This document shows, piece by piece, positions 1 through 11,732 of a DNA stretch of 64,000 nucleotides (positions are counted from its first letter, which is position 1; each line of letters opens with the position of its first letter). Under the pieces are notes generated by a model. It saw only the letters and a program-made list of their open reading frames with translations. It was not told where the DNA came from and did not search any database. The DNA lies in NCBI GenBank assembly GCA_036365515.1, contig CM070873.1:76918029-76982028 (forward strand), in the 5' to 3' direction. Made by a program: the position numbers and the translations under genes. The stretch is from Torymus aiolomorphi (lineage: Eukaryota > Arthropoda > Insecta > Hymenoptera > Torymidae).

Positions 1-866
1 TGAGAAATTTTTTCCAAGGTCATTTCAAGGTCAAATCTAGGTTAAACTCAGAAAAGTCCGTTTAAAATCGTTTTTTTCCATGAACCACAGGCTAAACTGG
101 TTCAAATTGATCGTAGGCTTAATAGAGGAATCCAAAACTTACACATCCTAGTAAACAAAACTCAAACTCGCACATCCTAACCCCATACACTTCATGCCCT
201 CACATGATGAACTGTTACACCCCGGTCCCACAACCATACCCCACACCCCCCAGTCCCACACATCCCTACCTCACGCATGCTAATCCCATACACCCCAAAC
301 CCCCACATCCTGAACCCTGAAAAATTTTTCTCAAGGGCAAAATGATTTTTTAACGGAAACTTTAAGATCGTTGAAGCTTCTGTTATAAATGTATTAACCT
401 TACTTTTTGCGCTACCCAGAAACAATGACGTGGACGTAGTAAGGATTGTTTCCTTTGGGGTGCTTAATTAAAGTGAGTCCCCTTGCCTCTCACTGGTCGG
501 GGTGCTTGATTATAGTGAGCCTCCTTGCCTCTCACTGTTCGGGGTGCTTGATTATAGTGAGTCCCCTCGCCTCTCACTAATGTAAATACATTTTTATTTA
601 ACCTCGAAGCAAGTGTTGGAAATGACGACCATTTGCTTCAAGGCACATAGTCAAACGCCTTTGAAAATGGCGAACTGTTTTCTGCAGAGTTTGTCTCGGA
701 ATGGTAGCGTATGCTCGACGAATCATATCCTGCATATCTGCTCTTGTAGTGGGCTGTTGCTCAAAAACAGCATTTTTTAAATACCCCCATAAATAGAAAT
801 CTGGTGATGTAAGATCGGGTGAGCAAGCAGGCCAGTTAACCGGACCTCCTCGACCAATCCATCTGT
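1..866 (+). repeat. Left arm of long inverted repeat
   Basis: This arm pairs with the reverse complement of 2157-3003, with scattered differences. It contains C-rich (minus strand G/T-rich) low-complexity sequence at 140-310, three tandem 42 bp units at 457-578 and the C-terminal transposase coding region. The loop between the arms is about 1.3 kb. Confidence 0.85.
457..578 (+). repeat. Three tandem 42 bp units
   Basis: Each unit starts GGGGTGCTT and ends CTCTCACT. The units begin near 457, 499 and 541. The inverted arm has two copies. Confidence 0.85.
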
Positions 867-1665
867 TACCATAGTGCTCATTCAAAACTGCCCTTACAAT
901 TCGAGCGAAATGTGGTGCTGCGCCGTCCTGATGGAGCCACATTCTTCATCGCGTTTCTAAATCAACATCTTCCATCAATCCAGGTAGTTCATCTCTTATT
1001 AGCGTCAAATAGGTATGTTGATTTACATTTGCTTCAAAAAAATAAGGGCCAATCAAATATCCATTGATAATCCCGCACCATACCATAATACTCCAACGTC
1101 TTTGATGGTTTACAGTTCTGACCCAATGAGGATTCACATCAGACCAATAATGGCAATTATGCCTATTCAGTTTCCCATCACTCTAAAATTGTGCCTCATC
1201 AGAAAAAAGAACAAAGTTAAAAAAGTCTGGATCATTTTCTATCATTTGTAAAGCCCATTGGCAAAACACATTACGCTGTTGGAAATGCTGAAACTGTAGC
1301 TCTTGAACCAAAGTAATATGATACGCGTGATGTTGAAGCACCTTCATAATTCTTAAAAAAGTATTTCTTGGAATACCAATTTCCCTTTCGACTCGACGAG
1401 CGCTAATGTGTGGATCAAGATGAATTATTGCAAAGATAGTTACAACTCGATTATCATTTTCATCATACTCATTGCGCCTACGTTGGCGAACCATGTGTCC
1501 ACCACGAGCTCTTTGAGTTAAACGTCTGATAGCTCTATCGTTAGGATGTCGTCTGTCAGGATAGCGTTCAGCATCATTATTATCGCACCACGATCATTAT
1601 TTTGGCTTGCTCCTAAAACCAAAATCATATCAACGATCTCGTTGGGCGGATAGTCAGCCATTTCA
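598..1665 (-). pseudogene. Tc1/IS630-like transposase (DUF4817-type N-terminus), disrupted
   Basis: Three open pieces on the minus strand (1494-1183, 1137-946, 942-598) line up as one transposase. Upstream, 1665-1495 reads as the helix-turn-helix start MADYPPNEIVDMILVLGA, broken by a frameshift. The first piece has the RQRRRNEYDENDNRVV linker and the catalytic FVLFSDEAQF. The last has WLHQDGAAPHF (second Asp) and WPACSPDLTSPDFYLWG (third acidic position). Frame changes near 1140-1183 and a stop at 943-945 separate the pieces, so no full enzyme can be made. This family cuts and pastes transposons into TA targets; the class assignment rests on the motifs. Confidence 0.85.
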
Positions 1666-2156
1666 GAGCCAGCTATTAATTACTATTAAATTTAAATAGT
1701 AAAATGGTATCAAAAATATTAATAATTATAAGGCTCGCCCGTATACGGTCGCGCCTAAAAAGGAAAAACGTTGAAAAATTACGGTAACTTTAATTAGCTA
1801 ACTGTAATTGCCATAAATACTTCGTTTGTCACACTTTTTTAATTTTAAGTTTTAAAATAAAATAATCGTTAAAACATTAAAGGTATTCAATTTAATGAAG
1901 CATTATTTCTTATTTTAATTGCAAATAAAACTAAAACTTCCTTTTATTTTTTTGTTTTATGTAAATAATGTGAATTAGTAGCGTTCGAATTTCAGAAATA
2001 CTAATTTTGATAATGTAATCATTAAAAACACATCTACGAAGAAAATAGGTTCCGTCAATGGTTCTTTTAAATTTATTTTTCAGGTTCTAGCAGGATAGTG
2101 GAGCATCACATTTCACGCTCATAATAACAGTATTTTTTAATAAACACTTTAGTATT

Positions 2157-2420
2157 AGATGGATTGGTTGAGGAGGTCCGGTGAAATGGCTTGCTTCTTC
2201 ATCCCATACTTCACCATCAGACTTTTGTTTATGGAGGTATTTGAAAAATGCTATTTTTGAGCAACAACCCACTACAACAGCAGATATGCAGGATAGGATT
2301 CGTTGAGCATGCGCTGCCATTCCGAGAAACTTTGCAGAACACACTTCGCCATTTTCAAAGGCGTTTGACTATGTGCCTTGAAGCAAATGGTCGTAATTTC
2401 GAACACTTGCTTCGAGGTTA
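2157..2420 (+). pseudogene. Second transposase C-terminal fragment (inverted copy)
   Basis: Homologous to the C-terminal end of the minus-strand transposase but on the plus strand. Recognisable pieces include LKNAIFEQQPTTTADMQD and the region matching the last 70 codons. Several stops and shifts are present, so it is more decayed than its partner. Confidence 0.7.
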
Positions 2421-3003
2421 AACAAAAATTTATTTACATTAGTGAGAGGCGAGGGGGCTCACTATAATCAAGCACCCCGAGCAGTGAGAGGCAAGGGGAC
2501 TCACTTTAATTAAGCACCCCAAAGGAAACAATCCTTACTACGTTCACGTCGTTGTTTCTTGGTAGGGCAAAAAGTAAGGTTAATACATTTATAACAGAAG
2601 CTTCAACGATCTTAAAGTTTCGGTTAAAAAATCATTTTGCCCTGGAGAAAAATTTTTCAGGGTTCAGGATGTGTGGGTTTGGGGTGTATGGGATTAGCAT
2701 ACGAGGGGTAGGGATGTGTGGACCTGGGGGTGTGGGGTATGGTTGTGGGACCGGGGTGTAACAGTTCAGCATGTGAGGGCATAAAGTGTATGGGGTTAGG
2801 ATGTGCGAGTCTGAGTTTTGTTTACTAGGATGTATAAGTTTTGGGTGTGTGGATTTTGAGTTTTGGGTGTGTGGGTTCTTCTATCAAGCCTACGATCAAT
2901 TTGAACCAGCTTAGCCAGTGGTTCATGGAAAAAAAACGATTTTAAACGGACTTTTCTGAGTTTGACCTAGATTTGACTTTCAAATGACCTTGGAAAAAAT
3001 TTT
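2157..3003 (-). repeat. Right arm of long inverted repeat
   Basis: Reverse complement of the left arm. It has two rather than three of the 42 bp units (about 2438-2520). Similarity stops near 3003, while the left arm runs off the window. Confidence 0.85.
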
Positions 3004-3249
3004 ACAATATGATTTTGAACGTAAAATTTCCCGCTCTTTCCGAATCCGGGGTCAAAACTAGGTGTTTCCATATGAAAAGAAACACTTTGACCTTGAAATA
3101 ACCTCAAAGGTCAAGTTCAAGGTCAAAGACGTTAGCACCATTATGTGGCTCCCTTTGTCCCCTATAACTTTTGTCTGAACCATTTTTCTCTATCTGGCTT
3201 AGGTTCCGAGAAATCCTGGTGCGGCGATTAAAATGGGTCACCGTGTATA

Positions 3250-3907
3250 TAGAAATATGCTCCCCAGTCTCCAGCTCTTGGTGCCGCAGGAGAAAGTCAG
3301 CGGTATAGACAAGCTCGTAGAGCTTGCACGAGAAGCAGAAGCGCTAAGGGAGGCGGAGAGGAGTTAGAAACCTCCCCCGAACCCGGACGATAGTCTGTTA
3401 CAAGACGGACCCTACAAGGGGCCAAAGTCCGCTAAAACGCAAACGCAGCGAGGCAAGAGTATTCTGGCGGCTTTGGCGAGTGGCGCGACCCCGCAAGACA
3501 AGGATGGAAAATCTGTGTCGAGCGATGGCAATCCGAGCCTAGCCGCGATTGCAGAGCAGTCGGCTCAGGGGTTCGACCAGCTGATTAGCCAACTGCTGGA
3601 CGAAAAGCTCGCCAAATTTAATTTGAGCATGGACCGACCCTTGGGTCCTCCGTCGACAAGCAGCAGCCCTCCCAAGAGGACAGGAGCGTACCGCAAGGGT
3701 AGACGCAGTTCCCCTAACAACCATAGGGAAAACGCCCCGGCTAGAAACGGCGAGAAGAATTACGCGCCGCCGACTCCGACCAGCGACAAGAATGCCAACA
3801 ACCAGCCCGGGCCAAAAGAGCACGTGCGGTGCTGGGGTTGTAGCTGGTCTGGCTATATTAAGCCACACTGCTCGGAGTGCTCGGGAAAAGGCAGAGGGGG
3901 CGCGTAG
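3250..3907 (+). pseudogene. Gypsy-type gag remnant with zinc knuckle
   Basis: Gag-like coding begins at the end of the preceding transposon, so the 5' LTR and gag start are missing. A stop interrupts it near 3365, after which a frame is open to 3907. A nucleocapsid-type knuckle lies at 3830-3871, read as CWGCSWSGYIKPHC: the cysteines and glycine of CX2CX4HX4C are present but the histidine is Tyr. The upstream part is Lys/Arg/Pro-rich. In this family gag packages the element RNA. Confidence 0.65.
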
Positions 3908-6900
3908 ATGAGGTCCCTCTCATCCCTTCAAAACCTGAGGCGACCTCACCGGCGCCACTGCAAGGCGCCCCGGCCGCGTCCGTCGCAGCAACCTCGACCG
4001 ACCCGGACGGAAAGTTGAGTACCTTGAGTCAATCAGAATACTCACGATGGTATTTACCCGTGGGTCCCGGCGGATTTCGCATACGTGCGCTACACGATTC
4101 AGGCGCATCTCGCACTGCAGTAGGCCCGATTGGCTTGCAGATTGCGCCGCATCGCGGAAGTGGCGCACGCCTCGCCAACGCGAGACCGCGGCGGTGCTGG
4201 GCCATGTAAACCTGCTCTTTGACGTGGTAGGTGTGCGACATTACCTCGACGTGGTGATCCTCGAGGAATTAGATGCAGACTGTCTGCTTGGCGCCAACTT
4301 CATGCGAAAATTTAATGCCGTGCTGTGGCCGCGCGAATCGACGCTTAGCATTGAAGGAGTTGAAGAGCGAAGTCCGCTAGAATTAGCATCGCTAGCGCAC
4401 GATGAAGTGAGCTCTGTTTATCTCGCTTCGGTTAGCCTCGCTGATGTTGACAAAGCCCAACGGCGCCAGTTGCAAGAGTTGCACGACCAACTGCTGCTCG
4501 CGAGTAACGCACCATTAGGATGCACCAGCTGGGCCGAACACAACATTGAAGTCTCGAGCACTAAGCCCATAAAGCAGAAGTATTATCCTGACTCGAAAAA
4601 GTTCGAGGAGGAAATGCACAGGCAAGTGTGAGAGATGCTCGAGGCAGGCATTATTGTCAAATCGACCAGTGAATGGTCGAGCCCAGTAGTGATGCAACGG
4701 AAAGCGAATCCTACGTATCGATTCTGCATTGATTATCGCAAGTTGAATGCGGTAACGAAGGAGAGCGCGTACTCAATCCCTTACATGGATGCGATTTTAC
4801 GCAAGATCGATCTGAGCAGCGCCTACCACCAAATTTCGTTGCGGAAGGAGCCGCAGGGGCTAACCGCGTTTACTGTCTCTGGAATGGGCCTCTTCCAATT
4901 TACTCGAATGCCTTATAGGGTAGTGGGCGGGCCAGCGACCTTTCAGTAGCTTTCAGACTGCGTTATCGGTCCGGAGATGGAACCTCATGCGTTCTTCTAT
5001 TTGGACGATATTATTATCGTCACGGAAATGTTTGAGCAACACCTCAAGTGGCTTAGCCACGTTCTCCGGCGCATTAAAGATGCAGGTCTCACAATTAACA
5101 GTGAGAAGAGCGAGTTCTGTCGCAGCGAGGTCAAGTTTCTCGGGGTCTTGGTTAACCGAGACGGCTTTAAGCCTGACCCGGCCAAGATTGCTCCAATTCT
5201 GGAATATCTGGCGCCGAAGAACCCCAAACAGTTGAGAAGGTTCCTTGGCATGGCGTCGTGGTACCGCAACTACTTGCCCGACTTCGCGACAATCGCAGAG
5301 CCGCTCACCCAGCTAACAAAGCACAGCGTTGCGTATGTGTGGAGGGACGTGGAGCAATCCGCATTTGAGCATATTAAAGCTCTCATTGCATCTGCCCCGG
5401 TATTACACCGGCCGTCGTTTGAACACCAGTTCGTGATTCAAACGAATGCGAGTGATACTGACCTTGGAGCGGTACTCATACAGACAATCGACGGCGAAGA
5501 GCCAGTTTTATGCTTCGCAAGCCGCACGATGACTTCGGCGAAACGGAACTATTCCGTCACGGAACGCGAATACCTCTCAGTTTTGTGGGCAATACGCAAA
5601 TTTTGTGCTTACGCCGAAGGCTATCACTTTAAAGTGATAACCGACCATAGTAGTCTGAAATGGTTATGCAATTTGCATAATCCCACCGGACGCTTAGCGT
5701 GGTAGGCGCTTGAAATGCAAGCGTATGACTATCATGTTGAGCATCGTAAGGGCTCATTGAATCACGTGCTTGACGCACTCTCTCGCATGTTTAAAGACGA
5801 GGAAACGCCAGACCTCGCGGCAGCAGATATCTCCGAAGAGACAGACGTCGCCTGGTACAAACGCATGGTTGCCGCCGTCGGACAAAATCCCGGTGACTAT
5901 CCGTGGTGGAAGATAGTTCACGGGCGCCTCTACAGCTACTGTCGGAACCCTGCGGTCGAAGATTTGCTCGAGGATGAGGACGCTTGGAAACTAGTGTTGC
6001 CAGTAGAGAAGCGCGAGAAAGCGGGCCACTTAGGCCGAGCGAAAACGCATGCGCGTGTCACACTCTATTATTACTGGCCTTCGCTGCGCAAAGATGTCGC
6101 TGACTTTGTGCGGAACTGCTTGATTTGCCAGCAGTACATAGTGCAGCAGACAATGCCAGCAGGCCTCATGGGCAGCCATCGCGCATTACTCCCGTGGCAG
6201 ATTGTCGCAGGGGACGTTATGGGATCTTTCCCCAGGTCCGCTCGAGGTTTCGAGTACCTGCTGATCTTCCTAGACTTATTTACTAGGTGGATCGAATGCG
6301 TGCCGATTCGCAAGGCGAATGCACGTACTATCTAAAAAAAACTGGAACAGTGAATCTTCCTGCGCTTTAGAGTACCCGAAGCTTTTCACTCCGACAATGG
6401 AACGGAGTTCAAGAACAAGGCTCTTGACTCCTTCCTACACAAGTGCGGAGTTGTGCATACGACGATTCCCCCGTATCACGCGCAAACGAATCCTGCCGAG
6501 TGAGTGAATCGCACGGTGAAAACCATGATCACCGCGTTCCTCGAAGAAAACCATAAGGATTGGGATTTGCACATCCCCGAACTAATGTTCGCGTAGAATA
6601 CTGCGACCCAGGAGTCGACGGGGTCGAGCTCAACTTTCCGGAACATGGGCCGGTAACCGACTCCGCCCGCTTTCTTGAAACGTCGCGAAGAGCGCGCAGT
6701 AGAAGAGCTCGCAGAAGCAGACGAGCTCGAGCGCTGGCGCACGCGATTGCAGCAGTTGCGCGATGTGCAACAATTCGACGCGAAGAGCGCTTCAGCAGCG
6801 CAACAACGACAGTCGCAATATTATAATGCGTCGCGCCGCGATGTTTATTTTGAAGTAAAGGAGAAGGTGTGGAAGCGAAATCGCATCCTGTCCTCCGCAG

Positions 6901-7088
6901 CCCAAGGCGTAGCGGCGAAATTAGCGCCGAAGTATGCGGGCCCGTACATAATAGCTAGGCTCGAATGTGTATGAGCTGCAAGACCTTGATGGGAAAGACT
7001 GCGGCAAGGTCCACGTGGAAGACCTTAAACCCTACCACGGAAAGGTTGATCTTACCGTAGAGGGAAGGAGTCACTTTCCACTTTCCTA
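3908..7088 (+). pseudogene. Gypsy (Ty3-type) pol remnant: protease, RT, RNase H, integrase
   Basis: Domains run in Gypsy order over several broken frames. The protease motif HDSGAS has its Asp codon at 4096-4098, followed by CLLGANFMRKF. RT spans about 4630-5100 with YLDD at 4998-5009. A short stretch seems missing before IDLSSAYHQI. RNase H follows, but its first catalytic Asp is Asn (codon 5444-5446). The integrase has H2C2 ligands (CLIC at 6118-6129) and acidic residues at 6215-6217 and 6393-6395. Stops at about 4629, 4947, 5703, 6502 and 6595, plus shifts near 4200 and 6330, make it dead. A purine-rich tract near 7058-7070 could be the old polypurine tract. No matching LTR follows directly. 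Confidence 0.85.
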
Positions 7089-8235
7089 AAGCCCTGTCGT
7101 AAATTATAAATGTTAATAACAGTTAATAACTGTTAAAAATTACTAAAAACTGTTTGTAACTGTTTAAAACTGTTTATAAATGTTACAAAATGTAGGATTT
7201 TGAACACATTTTGAAATAGCTTTTAGGAGTTTTAAACAGTTTGAAACAGTCTCAAATAATTTTGAATAACATTAAAAAAGAATTAGTGATTTGTAATTAA
7301 TTAAACTATTATTAACTAATAATAATAATAATTTAATAATTCGTAATTAATTAAACGAATGATATTTAAGAATTATATTTATGAATGATATTTTGAATAA
7401 TATTTAAGAAGAATTAATAATTTGTAATTAATTGAACCATTATCAACTAAATAACAATAATAATAATTATTAATTAATAATTTGTAATTAATAAAACTAT
7501 TATTAACTATTACAAACTATTAAATACTGTTAAAAAATGTTATAAACCGTTATGAACAATTACTAACATCCAAAATCCTACATTATATAACATTTTTGAA
7601 CAGTTTATAACTTTTACTAACATTTTTTTAATTTTTTGAACAAAAATATTTCCGCTAGGGAGTTCATAAAATTTTTATTAACCATAAATATCTATAAATA
7701 TAAAAAAATGTAAGAAAGTGTAAAAAACAGTAAAAAAAGTGTAAAAAACATATTAAAATGTAAAAGAAATATAAGCAACTATAAGAAAGTATAAAAGAAC
7801 TGCAAGAATGTGTTGAATAACTCTAAAAATATGTTAGAAAGTGTAAAAAAGATGTAAGAAAGTATTAATAAATGTAAATAGTACATTTCGACACGGGTGG
7901 AGAAGTCGATTATTTAGCTAGTGTGACTTTTTGCACGAGCGAAGCGAGAGCGAAAAAGTCACACCAGCTAAATAATCGACTTACGCACTAGTTTCGAACG
8001 GTATTTTACACCACGAGCGCCGAAAAATCATACCAAAGTTGTGATTTTGAGGTTAGAGTGGTATAAAAAGTGTAATAACACTATAATCAAATGTTAATAA
8101 GTATTAAAAAAGTGTAAGAAAATGTTAATAAATGTGGAGAAGTGTAAAAAACTGTAAAAGAATTTTTGAATTATGAGTATCAGAGAAAGTATTACAAAAT
8201 ATAAAAAACTTTAAGATAGTGTACAAATAATAGTA
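7089..8235 (+). repeat. AT-rich reiterated-word repeat, copy 1
   Basis: Made of endlessly varied TGTTAAAAA, GTGTAAAAAA and AATGTAAG words. Several stretches match the block at 47100-47745 in order, for example ATATAAGCAACT, AACTGCAAGAATGTGTT and GAATTATGAGTATCA, so both belong to one dispersed family. The sequence near 7193 (TGTAGGATTTTG) recurs inverted near 7570. No coding potential is visible. Confidence 0.75.
7905..7980. repeat. Strong hairpin, about 31 bp stem
   Basis: GTCGATTATTTAGCT at 7905 pairs with AGCTAAATAATCGAC ending at 7980, and the inner GTGTGACTTTTT pairs with AAAAAGTCACAC. The short loop is rich in GCGAGCGAAGC words. It interrupts the word repeat, so it is probably a small fold-back insertion. 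Confidence 0.8.
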
Positions 8236-8249
8236 CCGTTAATTAGATT

Positions 8250-8633
8250 GAAGTATCTCGCAGACAACTATATTCTAAGCGCGCGTACGGCTAGTCTCGC
8301 GGTTAGGCAGAGAGTAAGCGCCCTTCGCCCTGTTGCTCGTTCCATCGGTAATCGAAGCGCTGATGTCAGATCGCAGCTCGGCATGTTCGACCGGTACAAT
8401 CGGCAACGTCTCGGTTTAGCACTTTTCACTGGCAGCAGCAGCAGCCGGCTTTTGGTATGGCTGGGTGAAGGCCATTTAGTGTGCAGCATTTGCATGCCTC
8501 GAGACGTGCCTCATGTCCGGCTCGGGGGCGTCCGAGCTACTCGGCATCGCGCCTCAGAAACTGACGAATCTCACCTGCTATTATAGATGCGGGGCTCTGG
8601 CGACTCTCCCTTTCGTATTTTCCGAGAGGTTCG
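8250..8633. other. GC-rich block, unidentified (continues 9103-9260)
   Basis: Base composition rises sharply compared with the flanks. It contains a CAGCAGCAGCAGC run near 8435 and several CG-rich words. Removing the MITE at 8634-9102 joins it to 9103-9260, so it was one segment. It could be an old LTR of the adjacent Gypsy copy, but no second copy is in the window to prove this. The open frame of 112 codons here has no recognisable motif. Confidence 0.4.
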
Positions 8634-9102
8634 TAGGGGAAGGTGGGGCAAAATGGGCAGTGGGGCGATATGGGTTTTGGCGATATTTAAAAAATGAGAA
8701 ACTATTTTACGCTGAAAAATTTGTTTGGTTATAACTAAAGTTGTAACAAATGTACTTGAAGTGGTAGAAACTGTAACAGTCAAGTATAAATAATTTAAAA
8801 AATAAAGTACCCACATCGCCCCACTTGGAAATCTTTTAGCAATATGGCCGCCTGACTCCATTTGATTTACACGGGGAAACCCATATTGCCCCACCTGCAA
8901 ACCACATGGGGCAACATGGGTTTTCCAGTGATCGTCTTCGTTACATTAATACATTTCAATATCTTTGCATTAATATAAATAATGAAGTGTATTTATCTGT
9001 AGATGGAGAATCGCTGAATACTTTAGCCGTGTTACAATATTTTTCAAAGTTCGATTAATATTTTTAAAACTGAAAATACCCAAATCGCCCCACCTTCCCC
9101 TA
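8634..9102. mobile_element. TA-flanked MITE with 16 bp perfect TIRs
   Basis: The left end TAGGGGAAGGTGGGGC (8634-8649) is the exact reverse complement of the right end (9087-9102), TA included, which suggests a TA target duplication. The 469 bp interior repeats variants of the end motif (GCCCCAC, GGGGCAACATGGG). There is no transposase, so it is non-autonomous. Confidence 0.9.
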
Positions 9103-9259
9103 TTTCGCGCCTTTCGCGCGACTCGCATTGTTCCGATACTCACACATACTCGCTTCCACACGCATTCATACCGCCGTATCATAATCTTAGCTTCGCCTCG
9201 CCGGACTCTCGCCTATTATCTCTCTATATTATATAGTCGTAAGCGTTATTTGTGTCACG

Positions 9260-9440
9260 CAGACCTCCCTCGCCCCCCTCGCCCCCTCGCCACCCTCAGC
9301 CCCCCCTCAAAATAACGTAAAATTGTGATTTTTTCTACGTTATTTTGAGTATGGTAGAGTCCCCTCTCGCCCCCCAGCCCTCCCTCGCACCCCCTTCAGA
9401 CCCCCCTCGTGACTCCCCTCAGATCCCCCTCATTTAAATG
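9260..9440. repeat. C-rich low-complexity tract containing a hairpin
   Basis: CCCCTC/CCCTCGC words flank a palindrome at 9306-9349, CTCAAAATAACGTA paired with TACGTTATTTTGAG. No gene is seen. Confidence 0.75.
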
Positions 9441-9464
9441 TTCACTTAAAAGTTTATTTTTTTC

Positions 9465-9778
9465 ATGCATTTTTCATATGTTTTATTAATAAGGTAGTAT
9501 ATACAGATGTAACGTTTAAGAGTAATTTTGAATTCTTAATTTCTGAAATAAAAGAGTAAATTATTGAGAAAATTACATTAATTATATATAAAAATATATT
9601 TTATGTATATTTCATATATTATAAAAAATTAATAATTTATATTTTTCATATGTTTTATTAATAGGGTAGTATTTATAGATGTAACGCTTAAGAGTAGTTT
9701 TGAATTCTTAATTTCTGAAATAAAAGAGTAAATTATTAAGAAAATTACATTAATTATATATTAAGATATATTTTATTC
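9465..9778 (+). repeat. Tandem duplication of about 180 bp
   Basis: The units starting near 9465 and 9645 share long stretches such as TTTTTCATATGTTTTATTAA and GAATTCTTAATTTCTGAAAT. They differ by a few substitutions and an AT-rich spacer. Confidence 0.85.
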
Positions 9779-10288
9779 TATTTTTTCCACATCACCTCGG
9801 AGGTAAATAGAAAGATGCGTTTTATTTTTAAGTGGTATCACCAGTAGGACTAATCCACAATGAATTGTATCCAAGATTTAGATCTTTAAGAATATCGATG
9901 AAAATTGTTACTCAGAGGTTTTCGGGGTCATAAAAAGGATGCAACCACAGATATGTGAAGCTTACGAAGAAGTTGACGATCTCAAACATAATAAGATGGT
10001 CCTTGGATATATACGCAAAGCATATGTAAATAATAGATTGAAAATATCTATAACTGATTTTAAAGATATATATAAAGCGAAATTTTAATAATATCAAAGT
10101 TGTCGACACTTTCATAACTGCTTTGGATAAACTTTTAGAAGGATATAAATCTATAGTCAGATGCTTTCTTAAGGAAATTTCAATCATCAATTATAATTTA
10201 AACTTACTAATATTTAAAGAGGAATATTTAAAGCAAAATTATAATACGAGTAATATCAAAGTTATGGACACTTTTGTAATGGAACTAT

Positions 10289-10567
10289 TGCTGTCAAAAT
10301 GGTAAAATAGTACTTTCACCATTAAGTAATTATGACGCAAAATTAAAAGATTTATTATTAAATGATCAAATTTTCAGATATCTAATTCGATATTACAACA
10401 ATATTTTTGGTTTTGCTACATTTAATGCTAATACTAAATATGAAAAAAAGAAAGCCATCTATAATTTAAAAATTCAAGGTCAAATTTGTCATACAACACC
10501 AAATACATTAATACCAGTTAATAATAAAGAACCATGTTGTGGACAACTTTATATTATATGTATATAG
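10289..10567 (+). pseudogene. Helitron Rep/helicase N-terminal fragment
   Basis: An open frame of 92 codons without its own start reads CCQNGKIVLSPL, then NNIFGFATFNANTKYE, LKIQGQICH and EPCCGQLYI. This order (Cys pair, GK-V-L-PL, FA-FGA-like, QGQ-YH, QLYI) matches the Helitron-like N-terminal domain that lies before the Rep and helicase parts of rolling-circle transposon proteins. It stops at 10565-10567 and nothing like Rep or helicase follows, so this is a fragment. The upstream 200 bp holds a local duplication (AATATCAAAGTT near 10092 and 10251) and no identifiable protein. Confidence 0.7.
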
Positions 10568-10801
10568 CGTTTATTTTAATACGTTCTGAACTTGTACATA
10601 TATTTTTTCTCTTTTATATTTTACATTTTGTTAACTAGTTTTATATATTTATTCACTCACGTCTTAAAGTTTTACTCACTTATATTGATCATTATTTTTT
10701 GTACTGCGCTTGCGTTATAAATTTTGTATCATTCTTCTGAAATTTCTTTGTATCATGTTTTGACTAATATGGACCTCGAGTAACTAGCCATTTTTAAATA
10801 A

Positions 10802-10836
10802 ATTCAATCAATCAATCAATCAACCAATCAATGAGT

Positions 10837-10903
<67 letters not shown>
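10802..10903 (+). repeat. (CAAT)n followed by (CT)n microsatellite
   Basis: CAATCAATCA repeats at 10802-10832 are followed by an uninterrupted CT run at 10841-10903. Open frames here are low-complexity artefacts. Confidence 0.95.
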
Positions 10904-10907
<4 letters not shown>

Positions 10908-11417
10908 CTCTCTCGCACTCGCTCGGTCAGTTGGCAAGCGGACTTGCTGTGCCGACTCGTCGGTCGCTATCTCTCTTGCTCTCGTGGAACATGTGGCTCG
11001 GACTCGGTCTCTCTCTCTCCCACTCTAACGCACTCGCGTCGGCGCCTCCACTCCTACCCACACGCAGTATATCTAAAAAACTCGGCGCAATCGCAGTAAA
11101 ACTTGAAAGAGCGGTCGATCGATGTGCTCGGCACTGTAGCACAAGTCAAGATGGCTGCTTTGACTTGCGAAATCGAAATCAGCTCCGCAGGTGTAGTTTA
11201 CCATTCAAATACACACACACACACACACACACACGCGCGCGCGCACGCACACAGAGGAAAACAAACTTCACAAAATCAAAAAATTATTATGCCACTATTG
11301 ATCCTTCCTAGAGGAAACTTTGTGACGGTGAAAAAAAAAGTTTTGAAGATAACATGTTAGAAAGATATTTTGAGTCATTTGGAATCAAAATATATTATTT
11401 TTAAAAATGTCCGTATG
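10904..11417. other. Gene-free stretch with (CA)n and conserved AAAGCTTCC-type motif
   Basis: A GC-richer part (10910-11150) is followed by (CA)n at about 11211-11234, then CCTAGAGGAAACTTTGTGAC near 11308, a version of a motif seen elsewhere beside CA/GT microsatellites (26630, 41640, 60600). No supported gene. Confidence 0.5.
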
Positions 11418-11732
11418 CACTGAGAAAAAAAGAAGGCGTAATGTGCCGCAATCTTCTGTAAACAGAGCCGAAACGGTGGGGCAATGGAGGTTAGGCAGTA
11501 TAAGCTACCGACTGATGCTGACACTACCGACGCGCGGGGTAGAAATTACCGAAGCGCGGAGGTAGCGCCTCTTATGTTTTGGTTGGTGAAACAGTTGCTA
11601 CCGAAAAGTGCGGTAAAGATTGCGGACAGTGCGATAAATATTGCGGACTACGTTGCAATCTCAACCTAAGCGGGCTTCGGCTATTCCCCCACGCCGCACT
11701 TCGGCACATATGGCGTATTTTTTTTCTCAGTG
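11418..11732. mobile_element. MITE with CACTGAGAAAAAAA ends
   Basis: Left CACTGAGAAAAAAAGAAGGCG pairs imperfectly with the right end, which reads GGCGTATTTTTTTTCTCAGTG; GTGCCG and CGGCAC sit just inside. The interior contains repeated GCGG/TACCGA words and no transposase. The ends match the elements at 36494 and 61771. Confidence 0.75.

Larger units (their letters stand above)
1..3249. mobile_element. Tc1/IS630-like DNA transposon, left end outside the window
   Basis: The two flanks are inverted copies of each other, about 1-866 against 2157-3003, enclosing a decayed minus-strand transposase. The right end is placed at about 3249, after a stretch (near 3230-3249) with the look of a transposon end: a GGTGACCC-type motif read on the minus strand. 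Gypsy gag-like coding begins directly after it, so the element probably inserted into that Gypsy copy. The left terminus and target duplication cannot be seen because the window opens inside the element. The right arm carries a second, more decayed piece of transposase, so this may be two inverted copies fused by rearrangement. Confidence 0.6.

Noticed and set aside
140..310. Telomere-like repeat
   Set aside because: The tract is C/A-rich but has no constant unit and does not match TTAGG-type repeats.
1015..1251. Plus-strand frame opposite the Tc1-like transposase
   Set aside because: It is antisense to recognisable transposase coding on the minus strand.
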